From Desulfovibrio sp. (GTDB lineage Bacteria; Desulfobacterota; Desulfovibrionia; Desulfovibrionales; Desulfovibrionaceae): DNA of 64,000 nt. Made by a program: the position numbers and the translations under genes. The stretch covers positions 186,001 to 250,000 of the forward strand of contig JAQYWK010000003.1 of the NCBI GenBank assembly GCA_030145055.1, in the 5' to 3' direction. Below, piece by piece: positions 44,493 to 53,706 of the stretch (positions are counted from its first letter, which is position 1; the number at the start of each line of letters is the position of its first letter). The notes beneath the pieces were generated by a model. That model was not told the DNA's origin. It saw only the letters and a list, made by a program, of their open reading frames with translations, and did not search any database.

Positions 44493-46226
44493 CTATTCAA
44501 GCTTACGAGTAAAATCCTTAACAGTAATTTCTATAGTAGGAATCCCGTTAAACTTGTCGATCTTGGGTGAAAAAGCAAAACGCATCTTTGAGCCAATCAA
44601 ATTCGATCCCAATTTCTCAGCAAGCCGCCATGCTTTGGCAGTCATTTTGCGCTTCTTATCCAAGTCCGAAATGACCAATTTCACATGCTCTTTGCCCATG
44701 GGCCTACGCTCCATAATTTCTACAGGCGTGGTGGTGAAAACAGGTTCAGGATTACCCATGCCGAAAGGCTGCATCAGCTCCATCTCTTTGAGTAGGACAT
44801 AATCTACTTTTTCCAGCGGTAATTCTTTATCAACTTTGAGTGTCGGCTTTAGCGGCTCCGGCCCAACAGTATCAAGCACCGCTTTATCGAAACCTTCTTT
44901 AAGTTTCTCAAAGTTTGCAGCAGGGAAAGACATACCAGCAGCCAGCTTATGACCACCAAAATTTGTAAATAAATCTGACATCTCGGTTAACGCCTCATGA
45001 ATGTGAAATTCACGGGTAGACCGTGCAGACCCTTTGATAACGCCATCATCTTCGCAAAGAATAATGGTCGGGCGATAATACTTTTCTACAACGCGTGATG
45101 CGACAATTCCAATGATTCCGGGATGCCAGTCGGGAGAGAAAAGTACCAGTCCTACCCTATTATGAGGTGGACGGGATTGCTCTTCAGCCTGCGCGAGCGC
45201 CTCATGTAAAATGCGATCTTCTTCCGCGCGCCGCTCAGTGTTAAGTGCGTCAAGTTCCTTTGCTATGGGACGGGCAGTTTCCATATCATCGGCAAGCAGC
45301 AACTTAAGAGCCTTGTCAGGATCACCCATTCTACCAGCTGCATTTATTCTTGGAGCAAGTCCAAACCCTACCTGCCCTGCCCCAATTGCGGCAAACATAT
45401 CATATTTGCTGACAACTTTAAGAGCAGCCAGACCGGGCCGCTTTGCTTCTTTTAAAAGGAGCAGTCCGTTCTTAACTAAAATTCTATTATGACCTTGCAA
45501 TTCAACAACATCGGCAATGGTACCGAGAGCTACCAAATCAAGATATTGGCGTAGATCAGCAGGTTCACCCGGAAGAAGACGATTCATTTGCGCCATGAGC
45601 ATAAACGCAACGCCAACACCCGCAAGAGTCGCGCACGGGCAGTCATACTCTTTGCCGTTCAATGTTTTCAGCCTGGGATTGCAAATAGCGGCGGCTGGCG
45701 GAAGTTCGTCACTTGGTAAATGATGATCGGAAACAACTACGGTCATTCCCATTTCATTTGCGGCAGCAATCTCTGCGTTATTCGTAATTCCGCAGTCAAC
45801 GGTGAGTAGTAGCTCCACCCCGTCATCACTTAATTTCTGTAGATAAGGGATATTTAGGCCGTAGCCCTCTTCAATTCTATTTGGGAGATGATGAGTGCAC
45901 TCAAAACCGCGGGCTTCGAGAAAAGTTTTAACAAGGGCAGTTGAAGTAATGCCATCCACATCATAGTCACCCCACACAGCGAACTTTTTGCCAGCCGCAA
46001 GGCCGTCTACGAGCACCTTGGCTGACTCTTCTACTCCGGGTATTTCCGTCGGTTTGCATAAATTTCTAAGACCGGGTGAAAGATAAAAATCCATTTCAGC
46101 GCGAGTTTTAAACCCTCTATTCCATAAAATTTCAGCGAGCAGTTCGGTAATGCCTAGCTCCGCCGCAAGTATCGGTAAGGAAGAAGGTAATTCTTCTTCG
46201 CTTCTCAGCTTCCAAATGGATGGCAA
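44493..46226 (-). CDS. recJ: Single-stranded-DNA-specific exonuclease RecJ
   Basis: RecJ degrades ssDNA 5'-to-3' in recombination and mismatch repair. The 577-residue protein has the motifs WGDYDVDGITSTALV, LTVDCGITNN, VVSDHHLPSDELP (DHH), ATLAGVGVAF, and the DHHA1 part with FGGHKLAAGMS. An OB-fold-like C-terminus ends in VKDFTRKLE. The start is TTG at 46226, seven bases after CGGAG. It is the distal gene of a minus-strand run beginning at yicC. Confidence 0.95.
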   Translation of the reverse strand: MPSIWKLRSEEELPSSLPILAAELGITELLAEILWNRGFKTRAEMDFYLSPGLRNLCKPTEIPGVEESAKVLVDGLAAGKKFAVWGDYDVDGITSTALVKTFLEARGFECTHHLPNRIEEGYGLNIPYLQKLSDDGVELLLTVDCGITNNAEIAAANEMGMTVVVSDHHLPSDELPPAAAICNPRLKTLNGKEYDCPCATLAGVGVAFMLMAQMNRLLPGEPADLRQYLDLVALGTIADVVELQGHNRILVKNGLLLLKEAKRPGLAALKVVSKYDMFAAIGAGQVGFGLAPRINAAGRMGDPDKALKLLLADDMETARPIAKELDALNTERRAEEDRILHEALAQAEEQSRPPHNRVGLVLFSPDWHPGIIGIVASRVVEKYYRPTIILCEDDGVIKGSARSTREFHIHEALTEMSDLFTNFGGHKLAAGMSFPAANFEKLKEGFDKAVLDTVGPEPLKPTLKVDKELPLEKVDYVLLKEMELMQPFGMGNPEPVFTTTPVEIMERRPMGKEHVKLVISDLDKKRKMTAKAWRLAEKLGSNLIGSKMRFAFSPKIDKFNGIPTIEITVKDFTRKLE

Positions 46227-46266
46227 ATTAAACTCCGTTATGATTTATGGGAAAAAGAGATTTGGA

Positions 46267-47130
46267 CTAAAAATTAAACTTCATATCAACAACGACATCG
46301 CTCTTTTTCTTTTCTTTTGTAGCGCTTTTAACTTTAGCTTTTACAGGAGCTGTCGGGGCAGCAGCATCTTCAACCATAATAACATCGTCTTCACCGCACC
46401 CAATATCTTCCATATATTTCAAAAAGCGCCCAGCTTCTTCATGTCGCGGATTTATCTGAAGGCTTTTCTGAACATACTCAAGACATTCCTGAACCTTACC
46501 CTTTTCAAAATATGCGCGGGCAATATTCAAACACAAATTTTCATCAGGTTTGCTCATTTTTTCGGCTTTGTGGTAATAATCTAGAGCCTGACCGAGCATA
46601 CCGTTTTTGCGTAAACTAATTCCAAATTCGTTAAATAAATGCTTATGCTGAGGCTCAAATGTGGAATCGAGTACCACCAGACGCTTAAAAATATCGCTAG
46701 CGCGGTCAGTTTCACCCCGCGCAAGATATGTTAGTCCCAGCCCAAAATTTGCCCGTACATTATGCTCGTCAATCTCTATTGCAGAACTAAATTCATATTC
46801 AGCGCTGTAATGCTCCGATCTATCACGGTGTAGTTCCCCGCGAGCAACAGTTAAATCCAGCTCCTTCATCCGAGGTAAAACAACTTCAAGATAATGTTCA
46901 GGTTCAGGTTCATAATTATTGAGAAAAACTTCCACAGTAACAATCGTCTTCATACCAGATGGAACATCATTCTCATTTAAGGGCTGAACCTCAACAGTCT
47001 TATCCGCGAGTTCTGTAACATACCAAAACATCTTTTGAGTGGTACGTTTCGTAGTCGTACCAGTACCCACACTTGCATTCTGCACAGTTGAGAAAACGCC
47101 CTGAATCATGACATTTTGGCCTATCGACAT
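46267..47130 (-). CDS. TPR protein
   Basis: A 287-residue soluble protein. The first 90 residues are beta-rich and Thr-rich (SVGTGTTTKRTTQKMFWYVTE) and hold no known domain. From 95 on there are about four tetratricopeptide repeats (AEYEFSSAIEIDEHN, ANFGLGLTYLARGETDRA, NEFGISLRKNGMLGQALDYY, CLNIARAYFEKGKVQECLEY). The last 40 residues are an Ala/Lys-rich tail. The start may be ATG at 47130 or at 47109. I recall similar TPR proteins in Desulfovibrio genomes but no function. It lies between pyrF and recJ. Confidence 0.83.
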   Translation of the reverse strand: MSIGQNVMIQGVFSTVQNASVGTGTTTKRTTQKMFWYVTELADKTVEVQPLNENDVPSGMKTIVTVEVFLNNYEPEPEHYLEVVLPRMKELDLTVARGELHRDRSEHYSAEYEFSSAIEIDEHNVRANFGLGLTYLARGETDRASDIFKRLVVLDSTFEPQHKHLFNEFGISLRKNGMLGQALDYYHKAEKMSKPDENLCLNIARAYFEKGKVQECLEYVQKSLQINPRHEEAGRFLKYMEDIGCGEDDVIMVEDAAAPTAPVKAKVKSATKEKKKSDVVVDMKFNF

Positions 47131-47148
47131 TTATCTAACGGTCTCCAG

Positions 47149-47841
47149 CTAAGAGTTCATTTCGGCAATAATTCTGCGAGCAGCTTCTGCCGGATTATCA
47201 GCGCCAGTGATCGGACGTCCTACAACGAGAAAGTTAGAACCTCTGCTGACAGCCTGAGCAGGAGTTACGACTCTGCGCTGATCATCAGAAACACTTGCAG
47301 GCCTGATTCCTGGAGTCAGGCATAAAAAGTCGTTACCACATTTTTCTTTGACGGCTTCAACTTCTAGGCCGGAACAAACAACCCCGTCCAGACCTGCCTG
47401 CGATGAAGCAAGAGCCAGATCAAGAACAGCATCACCTAGTCCATTTGGAACCGCAAAAGGAAGATCTTCTTCTCCCATACTTGTGAGCACGGTAATAGCC
47501 ATGAGCAAAGGCCCTTCATTACCTGTTGCGGCTTCTGCGCGCCCTTCACGAGCGGCAATTGCCATACGTTCTCCGCCCATTGCGTGAAGGCTGAGCATAT
47601 CAGCTCCGCCTAGAGTTGCGGAACGCACAGCACCTTTTACGGTGTTTGGAATATCAAAAAATTTGAGATCAACAAAAACTTTAAAACCCATCTCTTTAAA
47701 TGTGGAAATGAGCTGTGGTCCTTCCGCACAAAAAAGTTCAAGACCAACCTTAACCCACGGAGCAACTCCGCGAACTTTCTCAGCCATTGCAATGGCGTCC
47801 TTGGCATTCTTAAAATCGAGGGCAACAACTAATTCAGACAT
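47149..47841 (-). CDS. pyrF: Orotidine 5'-phosphate decarboxylase
   Basis: PyrF makes UMP from OMP, the last step of de novo pyrimidine synthesis. The 230-residue protein has the N-terminal VVALDFKNAKDA, the catalytic VFVDLKFFDIPNTV (D-x-K-x2-D), LTPGIRP and the phosphate site NFLVVGRPITGA. It starts with ATG after GGGAG. The gmk stop lies two bases before the pyrF start, so the two nucleotide genes are packed together. Confidence 0.96.
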   Translation of the reverse strand: MSELVVALDFKNAKDAIAMAEKVRGVAPWVKVGLELFCAEGPQLISTFKEMGFKVFVDLKFFDIPNTVKGAVRSATLGGADMLSLHAMGGERMAIAAREGRAEAATGNEGPLLMAITVLTSMGEEDLPFAVPNGLGDAVLDLALASSQAGLDGVVCSGLEVEAVKEKCGNDFLCLTPGIRPASVSDDQRRVVTPAQAVSRGSNFLVVGRPITGADNPAEAARRIIAEMNS

Positions 47842-47842
47842 A

Positions 47843-48475
47843 CTACTCCCAACTGCTTAATACACTTTCAAGAAGTCCCGGATTGGTACAGGGACGATTT
47901 TTTCCGGCATGATAAATAGCTCTAAGCTCTGAGTAAGCTTGTTCAAGATCATCGTTAACGATCCAGAACTCAAACTTAGGAGCTGAAGCCATTTCTTTCA
48001 TAGCATTTCTTAGTCTGCGAGAAATAACCTCGGCAGAATCGGTATTTCGTCCTTCAAGGCGAGACCGTAAATCAGAATAAGACGGAGGCATCAAAAAGAC
48101 AAATATCCCGTCAGGCATAGTTTCCATAAGCTGCATTGCACCCTGAAAATCTATATCAAAAAGAATATCCATACCTTTAAACAACATTTTTTCAACAGGC
48201 TTTTTGGGAGTCCCATAAAAATTACCATGGACCTCTGCCCATTCGGCAAATTCACCTGCATCCCTTTTGGCGATAAATTCCTCAGTGGACAGAAAATAAT
48301 ATTCCCTGCCGTGAGCTTCACCTTCTCTAGGCTCGCGAGTTGTACACGAAATGGAAAAGCCCACTTCTGAAAATTCCTTGCGAAGTTTCTGCACCAGAGT
48401 GCTTTTCCCGGTACCGGAAGGAGCACAAAGTACTAGCACCTGACCCTTTCTGGGCGGTCTTGAAATATCAGTCAT
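47843..48475 (-). CDS. gmk: Guanylate kinase
   Basis: Gmk phosphorylates GMP or dGMP to the diphosphate. The 210-residue protein has the P-loop [12 protein letters not shown] near 19-30, [13 protein letters not shown] and [12 protein letters not shown] for GMP binding, [10 protein letters not shown], and the lid [24 protein letters not shown] at 48475 is used because GAAGAGG lies before it; a TTG two codons upstream is the alternative. It overlaps remA by 8 bases, the conserved yicC-remA-gmk arrangement. Confidence 0.96.
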   Translation of the reverse strand: MTDISRPPRKGQVLVLCAPSGTGKSTLVQKLRKEFSEVGFSISCTTREPREGEAHGREYYFLSTEEFIAKRDAGEFAEWAEVHGNFYGTPKKPVEKMLFKGMDILFDIDFQGAMQLMETMPDGIFVFLMPPSYSDLRSRLEGRNTDSAEVISRRLRNAMKEMASAPKFEFWIVNDDLEQAYSELRAIYHAGKNRPCTNPGLLESVLSSWE

Positions 48476-48728
48476 TATCAACCTCTTCAGATGTATAACG
48501 ATGTCCGATAGTTTCTGCCTGAATAGCTGACAGAATTACATGATTGGAATCCGTCACTATAATTGAACGTGTTTTACGCCCCTGAGTGGCATCAACAAGA
48601 CGTCCTTCCTGCCTTGCATCTTCACGAAGCCTACGCATCGGAGATGAGGAAGGATTGACAATGGTAATTACGCGGCTGGAAACCACGTAATTACCGAAAC
48701 CAATATTAAGTAATGTTTGCTTTTGCAT
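48468..48728 (-). CDS. remA: RemA/DUF370 family protein
   Basis: An 86-residue DUF370 protein with the family core [46 protein letters not shown] and [19 protein letters not shown]. In Bacillus RemA is a ring-forming DNA-binding activator of biofilm matrix and osmoprotection genes. In proteobacteria the role is not established, but the gene is kept between yicC and gmk as here. The start is ATG at 48728 or a TTG two codons earlier; the ribosome site is weak, suggesting coupling to yicC. Confidence 0.9.
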   Translation of the reverse strand: MQKQTLLNIGFGNYVVSSRVITIVNPSSSPMRRLREDARQEGRLVDATQGRKTRSIIVTDSNHVILSAIQAETIGHRYTSEEVDND

Positions 48729-48739
48729 TTGCAACCAAA

Positions 48740-49621
48740 CTATTCGATGTTTTGAACCTGCTCACGGCACTTTTCAAGCTCAGCTTTGAACTCAACAACT
48801 ACGCGGCTGACTTCAATATCCTGACATTTGTTACCGCAAGTATTGATCTCTCTGAATGTTTCCTGAAGAAGGAAATCAAGTCTTTTACCTGCATCCTTAT
48901 TACCCTCAAGAACTTCAAAGATGCGATCAAGATGAGCATCCAAACGAGTAGCTTCTTCTGAAACATCAAGCTTATCAGTAAGAATCGCTACTTCCTGAAT
49001 CATTCTGTCTTCAGAGTATTCCGCGCCAAGAGTTTCCATCATATTAGTAACTCTTTCAATAAGAGCTGCGCGTCTCATTTCAAGAATTTCAGGAACCTTA
49101 GCTTTAACGGTTTCGCCGTATTCTTTAAGCAAAGTGAAGCGTTCTTTAAGGTCGACAACCATGTCATCACCTTCGGCTTGTCTGGACTCGCGCCAGTTGG
49201 CAAGAGCACCTTCAAGACCTTTAGCGATGGAAGCGGCAAGAGCTGGGTCCGGCTCGCTTGAAGCATCTCTCCACAATGAGGATAGGCTGAAGAGTCTATT
49301 GTAATCAGGAGTGAAATCTACGCCATCAGCAGTCGCCATATCGCGAACCTGTGTGATCATAGCTTCTGCCTGGAGTTTATTCAGACCAATTCCGAGAAGC
49401 TCTGCGCTGAAAACTTCAAGGTTCAAAGAAATATCTACTCTACCGCGAGATCCATATTTTCTGACCAATTTTTCCCAGCGGGATTCGTATCCGCGAAGGA
49501 AACCGGGCAATCTCCATTTAAGATCAAGGTAGCGAGAATTAACGCTACGAATTTCCCAACAATGAGACCATTTATCTTCAGTAGTATCAAAACGTCCAAA
49601 TCCAGTCATGCTTACAGGCAT
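48740..49621 (-). CDS. yicC: YicC/YloC family endoribonuclease
   Basis: A 293-residue YicC-type protein with the N-terminal signature [28 protein letters not shown] near 22-39, and the C-terminal DUF1732 part [32 protein letters not shown] and [19 protein letters not shown]. The E. coli and Bacillus members are endoribonucleases that affect small RNA decay. The ATG follows GGAGG. It is the first gene of the yicC-remA-gmk-pyrF-TPR-recJ run. Confidence 0.94.
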   Translation of the reverse strand: MPVSMTGFGRFDTTEDKWSHCWEIRSVNSRYLDLKWRLPGFLRGYESRWEKLVRKYGSRGRVDISLNLEVFSAELLGIGLNKLQAEAMITQVRDMATADGVDFTPDYNRLFSLSSLWRDASSEPDPALAASIAKGLEGALANWRESRQAEGDDMVVDLKERFTLLKEYGETVKAKVPEILEMRRAALIERVTNMMETLGAEYSEDRMIQEVAILTDKLDVSEEATRLDAHLDRIFEVLEGNKDAGKRLDFLLQETFREINTCGNKCQDIEVSRVVVEFKAELEKCREQVQNIE

Positions 49622-49715
49622 TTAAGCCTCCTTACTTTTTAAATATCATTTAAACAGCATTATCGTTTATGCTGCTCATCAATTTTATATTATCATTTTA
49701 TATCAACAGTCCGAC

Positions 49716-51014
49716 TTAGATAAGACGAACAATCAATTTGTCATCAACAACCTTTACAGGAGCAACTTTCACGAGTTCACGTGGAACAGTTCCTTCAAAA
49801 CCTTCCTCAAAAACACAGGTAGAATAAAACTCGCAAATACCTGTATTCTTATTTTGAAAAAGGATTCGCAACGAATCTAATTCAGAAATTTTATTTAAAA
49901 ATTCAATCTTCTTTTCTTCGACTAAACTACGCAAAAGAGCACCGCGTTCTTTCTTCACAGAACCGTGCAATTGATCTTTCATCTTTGCCGCCGCCGTGCC
50001 CGGCCTCACTGAATACGGGAAAACATGCGCATAAGATAGAGGGAGTTTACGGCAAAATTCGAGAGTATTATTAAACTCTTCCTCAGTTTCACCGGGAAAA
50101 CACGTCAAGATATCAGCTCCAAGCCCGAAAACGGGCCATATCAGGCTTAACTTCTCAATAAATGCAAGCGCATCCTCAGCCTTATAATGCCCCCTGCCCA
50201 TCCTTTTAAGCACGTTGTTATCGCCGCTCTGCAAGGATAAGTGAAGTTGTGGACAAATTAATTTCGAAGCTGAAAAAATTTCCAAAGCACGTTCTTTCAA
50301 CTGCCCCGGTTCAAGTGAACTGATGCGAAGCCGAACTTTACCGCCCCACTCTGAGCCGAACTCATTTTCAATCCGCTCCATGAGATCCCAAAAATCAGGA
50401 CGCCCTTCAAGCTCAAGACCATAATGACTGAGATTAATGCCACTAATAATCATTTCTCTGAATCCGGCCGCAAGTAGCCGCTCAATTTCGGCCAGCACAT
50501 CGTCCATTTTTCTACTGACACTGGGCCCGCGAGTAAGAGGAACAATGCAATATGTACAGCGATGAGAACACCCATCCTGAACCTTAACTACAGCTCTTGT
50601 TCTCTTATAATCTTTGATTGCATAAGGCTGAAAGATTGTTTCCGCCTCGTTATCTTTAGGCTGACTGTCAGGCTCACCAGCTGTACCAGTAAGTTTCAAA
50701 AGATCAGCCTTACGTTCCTGCGGAATGACTTCAATAACACCGGGAAGTTCAGCTAGCTCAGTGCCGAAAACTTGCGCAGCACAACCTGTAACGATTATAT
50801 TAGCATCAGGGTTGCGGCGGTTAAGATTACGAACAACCTTACGCAAATCCTGCAAGGCCGATGCGGTGACAGCACATGAGTTGATCACAACTTCATCAGC
50901 ATCTTCATCATTTACACCCTGCTCAAAACCCATCTGCACCCAGCGCTGGCGTATCGCTTCACTCTCATATTGGTTGATCTTGCAACCCATCGTGGTGATC
51001 CAAAATTTTTTCAT
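49716..51014 (-). CDS. mtaB: tRNA t6A37 methylthiotransferase MtaB-like
   Basis: Radical-SAM methylthiotransferase of 432 residues that adds a methylthio group to t6A37 in tRNAs. Three parts are visible. The N-terminal UPF0004 domain has Cys ligands in TMGCKINQYES, NSCAVTASA and VTGCAAQ. The radical-SAM core has DGCSHRCTYCIVPLTRG. A short C-terminal part resembles TRAM. The CKxNxYE pattern favours MtaB over MiaB or RimO. The ATG at 51014 begins the conserved part; an in-frame ATG at 51047 would add eleven atypical residues. Confidence 0.9.
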   Translation of the reverse strand: MKKFWITTMGCKINQYESEAIRQRWVQMGFEQGVNDEDADEVVINSCAVTASALQDLRKVVRNLNRRNPDANIIVTGCAAQVFGTELAELPGVIEVIPQERKADLLKLTGTAGEPDSQPKDNEAETIFQPYAIKDYKRTRAVVKVQDGCSHRCTYCIVPLTRGPSVSRKMDDVLAEIERLLAAGFREMIISGINLSHYGLELEGRPDFWDLMERIENEFGSEWGGKVRLRISSLEPGQLKERALEIFSASKLICPQLHLSLQSGDNNVLKRMGRGHYKAEDALAFIEKLSLIWPVFGLGADILTCFPGETEEEFNNTLEFCRKLPLSYAHVFPYSVRPGTAAAKMKDQLHGSVKKERGALLRSLVEEKKIEFLNKISELDSLRILFQNKNTGICEFYSTCVFEEGFEGTVPRELVKVAPVKVVDDKLIVRLI

Positions 51015-51092
51015 ATTTCTACCTAAGTTATCCTGATCATATAACATGGAGCTTTAAGATATTAAACTCTTAACTTTGTACGCCAGTGATAC

Positions 51093-52334
51093 CTACTTAC
51101 CTTTCAAACGTTGAAGCTTATCAGCTTTCTTTTTGCGTCCGGCCTTACTCAGCTCTTTTTGCTGAGCTTCATCCAGAACAATAGGCAAAGGCTTAGGCGC
51201 CTTGTAATCAAACTTATCTAAATGATGAACAGAGAAACCTCCGCCAAGCTGCGTCTCTATCTTTTCAACCTTGGCTACATCCTCGGTTGCGGTAAAAAGA
51301 AAAGCAACACCCTTTCGGGACTTTTCGTTGATCATTTCTATACGATGTTTATATATTTCAACAGTATCTGGGATATCATAATTAATGACATGTGTAATAG
51401 ATGAGCATTCAATACTGCGCGCATCAAGGTCAGTGGAGACCATAATTTTAAACGTGCCACTCTTAAAACCATCAAGCGCGCGCATGCGTTTACTTTGCGC
51501 AAGATCACCATGCAATTCAGCTGCATTAAACCCGTATTTTATAAGCCTAGCGGCAAGCCGGTTCGCCCAGCGCTTAGTCCTGACAAAGATCAGAACACTT
51601 TCTGACTCAATGTCTTCAAGCAAGGCTTTCAAAAATTCCTGCTTGAGATGAACAGGTACAGGACAACAAATATGCTTAACAGTTTCAACCGGGGCTGTAT
51701 TTGCAATTTGAAAAATTTCAGGCTGATTTAATACTTCGGAACTTAGTATACTCACTCCCGCATGCAGTGTTGCAGAAAACATCAAATTTTGACGTTTAGA
51801 AGGCAGCGCTGCCAGAACAGTTTTTATATTATCTAACAAGCCCATCTCAACCATACGGTCAGCTTCATCAATCACAAGTGTTTCAACTTGCGATAAATCA
51901 ACCTCACCACGAGCTATCATATTAGATAGCACAGCAGGACAAGCTGTTAGCAGTGATACTCGGGAAATATCTTTAACTTGTTTTGCAGGATCAGCTGAAC
52001 AAACAATCCCACTGCGCATTCCAGTCTGCTTACCGAAAGATATAAATTTATCATGAATCTTAAGAGCTATATCACGAGTAGGAGCTAAGACTAAAACGCG
52101 GATGGGACCACGAGTTTCAGCTCCATTTTTCACCAAATTCTGCAAAATAGGCAGTACAAAGGCTCCGGTTTTACCGGTACCCGCCTGAGTAAAGCCCAGC
52201 ACGTCGTGACCAGCTAAAACAGCGGGAATAATTTTCTCTTGAATCAGAGTAGGTGTGTCCTGACCAGAAGCGCGAACCCCCGAAGAGATGCGAGAATCGA
52301 AGCCAAAAGAATCAAAACTCAAATAAAACTCCAT
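51093..52334 (-). CDS. DEAD-box RNA helicase-like protein with degenerate motifs
   Basis: A 413-residue SF2 protein. Intact motifs are the Q motif (TPTLIQ), motif I TQAGTGKT (49-56), DEAD (156-159) and SAT (187-189). Motif Ia is APTRDIA, close to normal. Motif Ib, usually TPGR, reads CPAV, motif V reads STDLDARSIE, and motif VI, usually HRIGRTGRAGR, reads HRIEMINEKSR (330-340). The motif VI arginine fingers needed for ATP hydrolysis are therefore absent. Lys-rich C-terminus (GRKKKADKLQRLKGK). It may bind RNA without normal unwinding. Start at ATG 52334; an upstream in-frame ATG at 52421 adds residues unlike helicases. Confidence 0.88.
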   Translation of the reverse strand: MEFYLSFDSFGFDSRISSGVRASGQDTPTLIQEKIIPAVLAGHDVLGFTQAGTGKTGAFVLPILQNLVKNGAETRGPIRVLVLAPTRDIALKIHDKFISFGKQTGMRSGIVCSADPAKQVKDISRVSLLTACPAVLSNMIARGEVDLSQVETLVIDEADRMVEMGLLDNIKTVLAALPSKRQNLMFSATLHAGVSILSSEVLNQPEIFQIANTAPVETVKHICCPVPVHLKQEFLKALLEDIESESVLIFVRTKRWANRLAARLIKYGFNAAELHGDLAQSKRMRALDGFKSGTFKIMVSTDLDARSIECSSITHVINYDIPDTVEIYKHRIEMINEKSRKGVAFLFTATEDVAKVEKIETQLGGGFSVHHLDKFDYKAPKPLPIVLDEAQQKELSKAGRKKKADKLQRLKGK

Positions 52335-52424
52335 TGCCGTGATAAAATATAATGCCGTGCAGAGCGCGCGGACTATCATATATTTATTACGCACTGTAAA
52401 GTGAAATGGATTACCGTTCAAACA

Positions 52425-52463
52425 TAAAAAGCTCCTTCGGCATATACATACCGAAGGAGCTTT
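52425..52463 (-). terminator. Terminator after the methyltransferase-like gene
   Basis: A perfect 13-bp stem (52428-52440 with 52451-52463, core GCTCCTTCGG) with a 10-base loop. On the minus strand it ends in TTTTTATG. Confidence 0.85.
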
Positions 52464-52490
52464 CCGAAATTCTATCTGAAACAGCTAAAT

Positions 52491-53480
52491 TTACCAGCGA
52501 TGAGAAAGGCGGGTTTTGGACCATTCTGACAAATATGGCATGAGTTCATTACCAAGTTCATGGAGTGGCACAATATTCCCTTCAATAATAATCCCCTGCG
52601 GCAAGAGATTCATTTCATGATATTCTTTCGGCCCAAGGAAAGCTGTGTTCTTTGCGAGCAGTACTGAAACATTCATTTCCTTACAAAATGCGATAAGGCC
52701 TTCAGGAAAAAATCCTGCGTTCGCAATGTTCTCACCAAGTGTCCCGAAAAGAGTTTTACTGATGGAAACAAAATGTTCCCTGCGTAAAGGCTGATGCATA
52801 GCGGCGACCATTTCATTCGAAACGAATGTAACCTGCTTATTCAAAAGAGGTTCATAATTACGACAATCCCTAGCATCACCTAAAATAATTTCAGCTAAGC
52901 CCAGTTCTTTAAAAATTTTGTAGCTCTGCAATCCGACCATTTTATCATACTCAATTCCATAAAGAGTGATATCTTTAAAACCGAGTCTGCGGGCATGAAT
53001 GTGCTGAGCAAGTAGTAGAATTCCGGTTCCTGTTCCGATATCAAGACCAACGTATTCATCTGATTTCGTAAGCTTAGGAGATATTTTCTGAGTAATAATG
53101 GAACGAATAATATGGCTTGTCTTAGTTACATCCGCAAGCATTCTTAAAGAAAATGACCACTGACGTAGGTAATTCATCAGCTCAATGTTATCATCCGGTT
53201 CATTAAGACTGCTATGACGACTGAACATTTCACAAAGTGCACTAATATCCTGAAGTGGCACAACTTCATCAAAGCTACCCTTGTGGACATAACAATAAAA
53301 ATATTTGAGAACCATACCCATAATCATATAATCTGTAACAATTACGGTAGGGTCGCTTAGCGTATCAACATCTTTAAGCAGTGAACTCTCAGTATAAAGT
53401 AATGGGTCGATGACCAAATCCTGTGTGAATTGGTGCGGGTAGCGAACTTTTTCAGCTTCCATGGCGGTCTGTTCCTGCAT
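52491..53480 (-). CDS. SAM-dependent methyltransferase-like protein
   Basis: A 329-residue protein. The only clear motif is a Rossmann cofactor loop VGLDIGTGTGILLL near 143-156, followed by LYGIEYDKMVGLQSY and LGDARDCRNY, as in class I methyltransferases. The N-terminal 130 residues are helical and unfamiliar, and the C-terminal part has no catalytic motif I can name. The substrate is unknown. The ATG at 53480 lies nine bases after AAGGAG; a GTG two codons upstream is too close to it. It is monocistronic with its own terminator. Confidence 0.72.
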   Translation of the reverse strand: MQEQTAMEAEKVRYPHQFTQDLVIDPLLYTESSLLKDVDTLSDPTVIVTDYMIMGMVLKYFYCYVHKGSFDEVVPLQDISALCEMFSRHSSLNEPDDNIELMNYLRQWSFSLRMLADVTKTSHIIRSIITQKISPKLTKSDEYVGLDIGTGTGILLLAQHIHARRLGFKDITLYGIEYDKMVGLQSYKIFKELGLAEIILGDARDCRNYEPLLNKQVTFVSNEMVAAMHQPLRREHFVSISKTLFGTLGENIANAGFFPEGLIAFCKEMNVSVLLAKNTAFLGPKEYHEMNLLPQGIIIEGNIVPLHELGNELMPYLSEWSKTRLSHRW

Positions 53481-53651
53481 CTCCACTATCTCCTTGCAAT
53501 CATCAATATGTTAAAGAGGCACTCTTTGCCCTTGCCCCCCATATTGCACAGACCATACCCAAACTTTGCACACCTCCGCCCTCATGCAAATTTTTAAAAA
53601 TTAAACATGTTATATTAACATGTTACATGGTAAATATTTTTTTGGAAGACC

Positions 53652-53687
53652 TAAAAAAGCCGCTTTCAAATAATGAAAGCGGCTTTT
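53652..53687 (-). terminator. Terminator after the RNase H-like gene
   Basis: AAAAGCCGCTTTCA (53655-53668) pairs perfectly with TGAAAGCGGCTTTT (53674-53687); on the minus strand a T run follows. It can also work for a plus-strand transcript. Confidence 0.9.
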
Positions 53688-53706
53688 AGCAGGAAAAATA
53701 TTCACC

